A stretch of 12,220 bases of DNA from Spirochaetaceae bacterium (GTDB lineage Bacteria; Spirochaetota; Spirochaetia; SZUA-6; Bin103): contig JAPPNY010000179.1 in NCBI GenBank assembly GCA_028818385.1, positions 7,888 through 20,107 of the forward strand. Reading direction: 5' to 3'. The notes under the pieces are model-generated. The model did not search any database and had not been told where the DNA came from. It saw only the letters and a program-made list of their open reading frames with translations. Within the stretch, counting starts at the first letter, position 1, and each line of letters opens with the position of its first letter. Shown piece after piece: positions 6,855 to 12,220 of the stretch. A program made the translations under genes and the position numbers.

Positions 6855-8390
6855 ATGAAGAGACTGACCGTCCTTTGCGCCGTGGGGCTGCTGGCCGCCG
6901 GCGGCGCATTCGCCGCTCCCGCGGCCGAAGAAGCCATGTCCATGGAGCCCACCGTGCTCACGGTGGTCCTGTCGGACCGCGGCACCGCCCCGATCAACGT
7001 CGACTCGGCCGTGATCGACGCCGTCGAGGAGAAGCTGAATATCCGCTTCGACCTGACCGCGATCGCCGGCGGCGACTACAACGCCAAGAAGCGCACGCTC
7101 ATCGCCACCGACGACGTGCCCGACATCCTCAGGGTGCACCGCAACGACCTGAACGAGTTCGGCGACACCGGCGTGTTCCTGGCGCTGAACGACATGATCG
7201 ACACCATGGTGCCCAACTACAAGCGCATCCTGGAGGGGAACGAGCGCGTGCAGAAGACGGCCATCGACGGCGTCTACTACGCGTTCGCGACCACCAAGCA
7301 CTTCGAGTTCCACCGCGGCATCATCAGCGTGATCCGCACCGACGTGGTCGAGGACCTGGGCCTGGAGCAGCCGCAGAGCTTCGACGAGCTCTACGAGGTG
7401 CTCTCCGCCATCAAGGCGGCGTATCCCGAGAGCCACACGTGGACCACGCGCGGCGGCGGGCGCAGCCTGGTGCGCAACGTCTCCTACGCGTTCGGCACCG
7501 GCGGCGACATGTACTACGACCCCGACCTGGACGGCGGGCGCTGGGCGTACGGCCCGATCCAGGCGCGGTACCGCGACCTGCTGGAGTACCTGCACAACGC
7601 CTACGTGGACGGCATCCTGGACCCCGACTTCGCCACCCTGACCACCACGCAGTGGCGGGAGAAGCAGGCGGCCGGCAAGAGCTTCTTCTTCTACGACAAC
7701 CCGACCTACGGCAAGCGCGCCAACGACGCCATCGTGCCGGTCAATCCGGACGCTTGGTGGGCGCCGACCGAGGTGCTGGCCAACGCGACCGGCAACCGCC
7801 GCTCGCTGTTCTACGAGGAAGAGGTGTGGAGCCAGATGTGGGCCGTCGGCCAGAAGACCGAGAACCAGGACGCGGTCGCGCGCTTCTTCAACTACGCCTA
7901 CACCCCGGAGTTCGCCGAGATGAAGGCGTTCGGGCTCGAGGGCGTGCACTGGGTGCGCGACGGCGACGACTACAAGTTCACGGACGAGATGCGCGCCCAG
8001 TACACCAGCGAGACCGGCGCCTACCTGATCGACAAGTTCATGAACGAGGTCGGCACCGGCGCCTACAGCGCCTTCACGCCCTACATCGACATGCGCCTGT
8101 ACCGGATGAACTGGCCCGAGTACCAGATCAACTGGTACCTGGAGATGGAGGCGAGCGGAAACTGGGACGACCCGAAGGTGGTGGCCCCGTTCAACGCGGA
8201 CGAGCGTGAGCAGATCACCAACCTGATGGCCGATCTGAACACGATCGTGCACGCCGCCATCGACAAGGTGATCCTGGGCGACATGAGCCTGGCCGAGTGG
8301 GACGAGCTGGTCGCGCAGATCAAGCCCGACGGCATGCGCCTGGAGGAGATCCACAACGCTGCAGAGCAGCGCTACCAGGACAGCCGCTGA
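6855..8390 (+). CDS. Secreted solute-binding protein of the LplA type
   Basis: This is the extracellular substrate-binding component of the importer, 511 aa, the size of LplA-type binding proteins and longer than most CUT1 family 1 members. GGAGG lies 7 nt before the ATG. Residues 1-20 are a Sec signal peptide: a basic MKR, a hydrophobic core and an AFA|A cleavage site. There is no lipobox; the one early cysteine (Cys8) is inside the hydrophobic core. The mature protein should therefore be free in a periplasm, implying a diderm host. Many aromatic residues, for example in the stretches near FFFYDNPTYGK, PDAWWAPTEVL and YRMNWPEYQINWYLEME, suit stacking against sugar rings. It is the last gene of the operon and is followed by a strong hairpin. 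The ligand cannot be read from the sequence. Confidence 0.92.
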   Translation: MKRLTVLCAVGLLAAGGAFAAPAAEEAMSMEPTVLTVVLSDRGTAPINVDSAVIDAVEEKLNIRFDLTAIAGGDYNAKKRTLIATDDVPDILRVHRNDLNEFGDTGVFLALNDMIDTMVPNYKRILEGNERVQKTAIDGVYYAFATTKHFEFHRGIISVIRTDVVEDLGLEQPQSFDELYEVLSAIKAAYPESHTWTTRGGGRSLVRNVSYAFGTGGDMYYDPDLDGGRWAYGPIQARYRDLLEYLHNAYVDGILDPDFATLTTTQWREKQAAGKSFFFYDNPTYGKRANDAIVPVNPDAWWAPTEVLANATGNRRSLFYEEEVWSQMWAVGQKTENQDAVARFFNYAYTPEFAEMKAFGLEGVHWVRDGDDYKFTDEMRAQYTSETGAYLIDKFMNEVGTGAYSAFTPYIDMRLYRMNWPEYQINWYLEMEASGNWDDPKVVAPFNADEREQITNLMADLNTIVHAAIDKVILGDMSLAEWDELVAQIKPDGMRLEEIHNAAEQRYQDSR

Positions 8391-8406
8391 GCGCACGCGT
8401 GCGATC

Positions 8407-8441
8407 GGTCCCCCGCAGCAGGATCGCCTGCGCGGGGGACC
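8407..8441 (+). terminator. Strong hairpin, probable bidirectional terminator
   Basis: GGTCCCCCGC pairs perfectly with GCGGGGGACC, and inside this GCAGG pairs with CCTGC around an ATCG loop. The result is a 15-bp stem with a single bulged A (8417). It begins 16 nt after the binding protein stop. No T-run follows on either strand, so it is a GC-type terminator or 3' stabiliser. It also lies 13 nt beyond the stop of the minus-strand permease relic, which suggests it once served two convergent genes. Confidence 0.7.
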
Positions 8442-8453
8442 ATCCGCGCCGGC

Positions 8454-8498
8454 TCAGCCCTTCATGCCGGTCAGCGCGATGCCCTCGATGAAGTACCT
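8454..8498 (-). pseudogene. Relic of a CUT1 ABC permease C-terminus
   Basis: Read on the minus strand, these 45 bases encode RYFIEGIALTGMKG followed by a stop codon. This is the hallmark C-terminus of MalG/AraQ/YtcP-type sugar permeases (compare RYFVKGMMIGSLKG at the end of the intact permease in this window). Upstream of Arg, from 8499 onward, the frame shows no permease character. The terminator-like hairpin lies just beyond its stop, as expected for a gene end. I read this as the last 14 codons of a lost gene, cut off by a rearrangement near 8498/8499. It overlaps the first codons of the plus-strand dioxygenase gene. Confidence 0.65.
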
Positions 8499-9294
8499 GC
8501 CGCCGCTGGATTCCGAGTACGCCGTCTCCGAGGAGCAGGTGGCACGGTTCTGGCGGGACGGATTCATCGTCTTGCCCGGCGTGCTGAGCGACGAAGAGGT
8601 GGCGGCCTACGCGCCCGTGATTCGCGATACCGCCATGGCCCGCTATCGGGCAAACGGGATGCAGCCGGGCTCCGGCGGTGCGTTTCTGCAGACGCTCAAC
8701 ATGCGCTTCGACAACGACGGCATGCGCCGGTTCTGTCTGAGCCGCCGGTTCGGCGGGATCGTGGCGGCGCTGACGCGCTCGGCAGCCGTGCGCATCTATC
8801 ACGAGCAGGCGCTGTTCAAGCAACCGGGCGGGACCGACTCGCACTGGCATCAGGACCAGTACTACTGGCCGGTGGCCACCGACCGGGCGGTAGGCTTGTG
8901 GACGCCGCTGGTCGACTGCACGGAGGAGATGGGCGCGATGCGCTTCGTCGTCGGCTCGCACCGCTACGGCAACCTCAGCGGCACGCACATCAGCGACGAA
9001 TCGGCCCGGTTCTTCGACGACTTCATCGCGCGCGAGGGACTGACGGTCTACCAAGTGCCGCGCATGAAGGCCGGCGACTGCAGCTTCCACCTGGCCTGGA
9101 CCGTTCACGGCGCCCCCGGCAATCGGTCGCAGGAGATGCGCGAAGCGATGGTCGTGACCTACTATCCCGACGGCACCCGCGTCGACGAGCTGAGCAACCC
9201 GTCCCGGGTCGCGGACGCGGAGGAGTTTCTTGGCGGCCGCTCCGAAGGCGAGCTCGCCGACAGCGAGCTCAATACGATCGTCTTCAGCACATAA
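8464..9294 (+). CDS. Phytanoyl-CoA dioxygenase (PhyH) family protein
   Basis: This is a predicted Fe(II)/2-oxoglutarate-dependent oxygenase. Starting at 8464 it has 276 aa. The iron ligands are His129-x-Asp131 in HWHQDQ and His215 in TVHGAPGNRS. Arg226 lies 11 residues after His215, the same spacing as the 2-oxoglutarate-binding arginine in human PhyH (H264/R275). The usual N-terminal helix and strand (EEQVARFWRDGFIVLPGVLSDEE) is present. Bacterial members hydroxylate very varied small molecules, so the substrate is open. Three in-frame ATGs (8464, 8479, 8488) are possible and none has a Shine-Dalgarno; 8464 gives the longest form, while 8488 places the start nearest the conserved domain. All three lie inside the permease relic, so the start region was probably captured during rearrangement. 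The next gene, an FAD oxidoreductase, starts 52 bp downstream; the two probably form an operon. Confidence 0.88.
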   Translation: MPVSAMPSMKYLPPLDSEYAVSEEQVARFWRDGFIVLPGVLSDEEVAAYAPVIRDTAMARYRANGMQPGSGGAFLQTLNMRFDNDGMRRFCLSRRFGGIVAALTRSAAVRIYHEQALFKQPGGTDSHWHQDQYYWPVATDRAVGLWTPLVDCTEEMGAMRFVVGSHRYGNLSGTHISDESARFFDDFIAREGLTVYQVPRMKAGDCSFHLAWTVHGAPGNRSQEMREAMVVTYYPDGTRVDELSNPSRVADAEEFLGGRSEGELADSELNTIVFST

Positions 9295-9346
9295 TCAGTT
9301 TTCGCATCCAGCCCCGCACGCGCCGTTGACGATCCGAGGCTCCGGC

Positions 9347-11494
9347 ATGAGAAACTCGGATCCGATGAGTGCTTCGATCGACGACAGCGTGACGCTGCCG
9401 CTCCATGATCGGCGTCAGATGGACGTGCTGGTCGCCGGCGGCGGCGTGGCGGGGGTGTACGCGGCTCTCGGAGCGGCAGATCACGGCGCGAGCGTGCTGC
9501 TGGTCGAGCAGCACGGCTTCGTCGGGGGTCAGGGGACCGCCGGCGGCGTCCACTCCTTCTGCGGGGAGACCCGCATGGTCAACGACCGCTGGCGCGAGAT
9601 GGTGCGCCGGCTTGGCGCCTTCGGCGGCATCTCCGCCTACCGGCCCAACGGGGACGGGCGCCCCTTCGACTGCGAGAGCCTCAAGTTCGTGCTGCAGGAG
9701 ATGCTCGCCGAGGCGGGGGTGGAGCTGCTGCTGCACACCCAGGTATTGAGCGTGGACCGGGAAGGCGACCGCGTGGCGGCCGTGGTGCTTGCCAACAAGA
9801 GCGGCCTGACCCGCATCGAGCCCGCGATCGCCGTGGACGCCACCGGCGACGCCGACCTTGTGGCGCGCGGCGGATGGCCGTTCCGCAAGGGCGGACCGGT
9901 GCTGATGCCCGGTGACCCGCCGTCGGTCGACGCGTCGGCCGGCCGGCTGCAACTGCCGATGAGCCTCTACTTCACCCTGGTCGACTCGGGCCAGGAGGTG
10001 GAGCCGGTGCTGCCGCCGGGCTGCCCGGAGTACCGGGACGATGAGGACGTACCGATGATCACGGTCATCCCGCACGGCCACCACGTGACGGTGAAGATGA
10101 AGGTGATCGGCCACGACGCCACCGACGGACCGTCGCTGTCGGCGGCCGAGCAGGCCGGGCGGAGACAGATGATGGGCGTCGTCCACTACCTGCAGACGCA
10201 GGGCTTCCGCGGCGCGCGCTACCCCAACCACCGCCTGGCGTGGGTGGCGCCGCACATCGGCATCCGCGAGGGCCGCAGGGTGGAGGCGGTCTACCAGTTG
10301 ACCGCCGACGACATCCTGGCCGGGCGCCACTTTCCCGACGGCGTGGCGGTGGGCTCCTACCACACCGACTACCACTGGCCCACGGTCGTGCAGCGCGCCG
10401 GCACCGGCGTCACCGTGCAGTGCCCGCCGCACCAGATCCCGCTGCGCGCCATGCGGCCGCGGGAAGCGACGAACCTGCTGGTTCCGGGCCGCTGCCTGGG
10501 CGGCGACCACCTGGCGACCAGCTCGTTCCGGGTCATGGGCACCTGCGCCCAGACCGGCTTCGCCGCCGGCGTGGCGGCCGCGATGGGGGCCCCCGCGCGG
10601 TCGGTCGACGCGGTCGACGTGCCGGAGCTGCGCGCGCGCCTGCGCCGCGCCGGCGTGCGGCTGGACCTGGCCCCGTACTACAGCTACCTGCGCCGCCGGC
10701 GCGGGTATGACCAGCAGACGGGCGCTGTCGCAGCGCCCGTCTCCACCCTGGCGGTCACCGAGTTGGCCACCGGCGAGGTGCTGATCGCGTACATCACGAG
10801 CGGCGCTCTGGGCGTGCTGCGCCGTCACGAGGAGTGCTGGCACCCGGCCGTGGCTGTGGACGCTGTTGTGCCGGCGGAGGCCGCTGCCGAGCTGGCGTTC
10901 GCCGTTGCCGACGGCGGACGCAACCGGACCGAGGGCTACGAGCGGGTGCCGGCGATGGCCACCGAGGTGACGGAGTCCGACGATCCGCCGGAGGTCGTGC
11001 TGCACGCAGGCGACCGTGCCTGGGTGTCGGCGGACGGCGGCGTCAGGTGGAGCGCCCGGGGCGAGGTCGCGGGCGGGAGCAACGGCGACGCCCGTCCGGA
11101 GCCGACGCTGCCGGACCCGCCGGTGCCCGGAGCGGCCGTCGTGCCCCTGACGCTGACCGGGCACGACCGTACCAGCCTGGAGGTCACGCGCCTGTACGCG
11201 GCGGCCTGGGCGACCGGCGAGGGCGTGGTACTCGGCACGTCGGGTCCCGCCGGGCAGTGGCGGCAGACCGTCGTGGCGGTCCCAGGCGGCACCGGCCCGT
11301 GCGCGCTGGCGGCGACGGCGGATGGCGTGCTGCTGGCCTGCGTCGACGGGAACGCCATTCGCTGTCTGCGCCTCTCGCTCGATGCCATCGTCGCGACGGG
11401 GGAGCACGGCAAGGCCGCGGAAGCCGCCTGGCACCACGACAGCGCCGACCTGATCGACGCCCTGAAGGAACGTCAGCCGGCGACCGTCCCGTGA
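9347..11494 (+). CDS. FAD-dependent oxidoreductase (FAD_oxidored family) with extra C-terminal propeller-like domain
   Basis: This is a 715-aa flavoprotein. Residues 27-54 form the FAD-binding Rossmann motif: GGGVAG (31-36) and the ribose-binding Glu54 in LLVEQ. It continues with GFVGGQGTAGG, typical of the FAD_oxidored family of soluble oxidoreductases found in sugar and amine catabolism loci. The ATDGDAD-like AVDATGDADLVARGG and the late LVPGRCLGGDHLATSSFRVMGTCAQTGFAAG complete the FAD domain by about residue 430. Residues from about 455 to 715 are extra: a beta-rich region with propeller-like repeats and an Asp-box-like SADGGVRW (561-568). This resembles part of a sialidase-type propeller. 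The ATG at 9347 is chosen because GAGG lies 7 nt upstream; ATG 9365 is the alternative. The stop overlaps the sulfatase GTG. The substrate is unknown. Confidence 0.88.
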   Translation: MRNSDPMSASIDDSVTLPLHDRRQMDVLVAGGGVAGVYAALGAADHGASVLLVEQHGFVGGQGTAGGVHSFCGETRMVNDRWREMVRRLGAFGGISAYRPNGDGRPFDCESLKFVLQEMLAEAGVELLLHTQVLSVDREGDRVAAVVLANKSGLTRIEPAIAVDATGDADLVARGGWPFRKGGPVLMPGDPPSVDASAGRLQLPMSLYFTLVDSGQEVEPVLPPGCPEYRDDEDVPMITVIPHGHHVTVKMKVIGHDATDGPSLSAAEQAGRRQMMGVVHYLQTQGFRGARYPNHRLAWVAPHIGIREGRRVEAVYQLTADDILAGRHFPDGVAVGSYHTDYHWPTVVQRAGTGVTVQCPPHQIPLRAMRPREATNLLVPGRCLGGDHLATSSFRVMGTCAQTGFAAGVAAAMGAPARSVDAVDVPELRARLRRAGVRLDLAPYYSYLRRRRGYDQQTGAVAAPVSTLAVTELATGEVLIAYITSGALGVLRRHEECWHPAVAVDAVVPAEAAAELAFAVADGGRNRTEGYERVPAMATEVTESDDPPEVVLHAGDRAWVSADGGVRWSARGEVAGGSNGDARPEPTLPDPPVPGAAVVPLTLTGHDRTSLEVTRLYAAAWATGEGVVLGTSGPAGQWRQTVVAVPGGTGPCALAATADGVLLACVDGNAIRCLRLSLDAIVATGEHGKAAEAAWHHDSADLIDALKERQPATVP
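10716..10742 (+). other. Perfect 12-bp hairpin inside the oxidoreductase gene at the domain boundary
   Basis: AGACGGGCGCTG and CAGCGCCCGTCT are perfect inverted copies separated by TCG. The hairpin sits around codons 457-466, exactly between the FAD domain and the extra C-terminal domain. It has the look of a terminator stem, though no T-run follows. It may be a relic of the end of a once separate oxidoreductase gene or may slow translation between domains. Confidence 0.5.
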
Positions 11495-12201
11495 CCGGCC
11501 GTCCCCAGGCGGCGCGGCCCAACGTCCTGTTTCTGATCGCTCACGACATCTCGCTGCGCTTCGGCTGCTACGGCGACCCGCGCGCGGTCACGCCGCACCT
11601 CGACGCGCTCGCCGCCGGCGGCACCCTGTTCGAGAACGCCTTCTGCCAGTTCCCGCTGTGCGCGCCGGCGCGCACCTGTCTCATGACCGGCTGCCGGCCC
11701 GACACCGTGCAGCGCCACGAGAACGACGGCACGGAATTCTACGCCGGTCTGCGCCGCCGGCTGCCCAGGATCCGCACCATCCCGGAGCTGCTGCGCGCCG
11801 GCGGCTACCGCACGTTGAGCCTGCACAAGGTCATGCACGAGTACGACGCCGATCCGCCGAGCTGGAGCGAACCGCAGTGGCATGCAACCACGGGCGAGGA
11901 GCCGGCGTGGTGTCCGGACGACTTCGACTGCCGCGAACGGGCGCGGCGCTACCACTCGCCCGCAAATCGCGCTCTGATGGAGGAGCGCTTCCGTGCCCTG
12001 CTGGCCGCCGAGCCGGATGCCGCCACCCAGTTCAAGCGCTGGCGCGGCGGCCCGGTGGAGCGCGCGCCGGTGGACGACGGCGCCTACTACGCCGGTGAGG
12101 TCGCCGCCGAAGCGATCCGGGTGCTGCGCGCGCACGCCGCGGACCGGCAAGCCTCGCCCTTGTTCCTGCAGGGCGATCCCACGCTGACAGAGGACTGGTG
12201 A
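11491..12201 (+). CDS. Sulfatase, N-terminal half only (truncated)
   Basis: This is an alkaline-phosphatase-superfamily sulfatase. The N-terminal signatures are clear: NVLFLIAHDISLRFGCYG (residues 11-28) with metal-binding Asp19 in an HD pair where many relatives have DD, then TPHLDALAAGGTLFENAF, then CAPART (57-62). The last matches C-x-P-x-R with Cys57 as the residue converted to formylglycine. KVMHEY resembles the conserved Lys-x-x-H region. The protein ends at 236 residues; family members are usually 450-550 and carry the second metal-binding Asp-His/Asn pair and C-terminal subdomain in the missing half. After PLFLQ, where relatives continue into the central strand, all three frames stop by 12208, so one frameshift does not explain it. 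There is no signal peptide. The GTG start overlaps the oxidoreductase stop (GTGA), which implies coupling. Activity is unlikely unless the missing part is supplied elsewhere. Confidence 0.82.
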   Translation: MTGRPQAARPNVLFLIAHDISLRFGCYGDPRAVTPHLDALAAGGTLFENAFCQFPLCAPARTCLMTGCRPDTVQRHENDGTEFYAGLRRRLPRIRTIPELLRAGGYRTLSLHKVMHEYDADPPSWSEPQWHATTGEEPAWCPDDFDCRERARRYHSPANRALMEERFRALLAAEPDAATQFKRWRGGPVERAPVDDGAYYAGEVAAEAIRVLRAHAADRQASPLFLQGDPTLTEDW

Positions 12202-12220
12202 TCCTGTGAATGAGTCGATA

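Noticed and set aside
6837..8396. 519-codon minus-strand frame opposite the binding protein
   Set aside because: It is Val/His/Asp/Gln-rich shadow sequence with no recognisable motif; the plus strand has a signal peptide, RBS and family features.
9284..11437. 717-codon minus-strand frame opposite the FAD oxidoreductase
   Set aside because: It has shadow composition, while the plus frame carries a clear FAD-binding motif.
12206..12220. Start of a further gene (GTG 12206 or ATG 12210)
   Set aside because: There are too few bases to judge, and AGAGGA lies 11-15 nt upstream, which is longer than the usual spacing; mentioned only as a possibility.

Overview
The window is a densely packed, GC-rich (roughly two-thirds G+C by eye) bacterial segment with no RNA genes, CRISPR array or transposase. 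The gene families are a LplB/YtcP-type carbohydrate ABC transporter with a Sec-secreted binding protein, Asp-box (sialidase-like) proteins, a formylglycine-type sulfatase, a phytanoyl-CoA dioxygenase-like enzyme, an FAD_oxidored-family protein and an S45 acylase. This mix resembles high-GC environmental or host-associated genomes such as uncultured Spirochaetota-like lineages. That placement is inference from gene content only.

Left block (1-4912), mainly minus strand: an apparent operon reads leftward from 3543. It holds an unrecognised 270-aa protein (copy A), then an S45-family acylase starting in a GTGA overlap, then an Asp-box sialidase-like protein that runs off the left edge. A plus-strand GNAT acetyltransferase (3580-4083) separates copy A from a second, 98% identical copy of the 270-aa gene (copy B, 4088-4900, minus). 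The duplicated unit is 825 bp and runs exactly from the stop codon to the Shine-Dalgarno. All 15 mismatches lie in the 3' half of the gene.

Centre block (4913-8463), plus strand: a short divergent region carries an extended -10 motif almost on top of the first permease start. It is followed by two CUT1-type permeases (overlapping by 7 bp), an intercistronic hairpin and a 511-aa secreted solute-binding protein. No ATPase gene is present, as is usual for LplABC-type systems that share one. The operon ends at a strong hairpin. On the far side of that hairpin lies a relic, on the minus strand, of the last 14 codons and stop of another CUT1 permease.

Right block (8464-12201), plus strand: a PhyH-like Fe(II)/2-oxoglutarate dioxygenase, an FAD-dependent oxidoreductase with an extra C-terminal domain carrying an Asp-box motif, and the N-terminal half of a sulfatase, which starts in a GTGA overlap and stops after 236 residues. 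The first codons of the PhyH gene overlap the permease relic, so a rearrangement junction lies near 8498/8499. Taken together, the locus looks like uptake and processing of a decorated (acylated and/or sulfated) saccharide or amino-sugar compound. The substrate cannot be told from sequence. The main points of interest are the mosaic gene pair, the permease relic, the oxidoreductase-propeller fusion and the truncated sulfatase.
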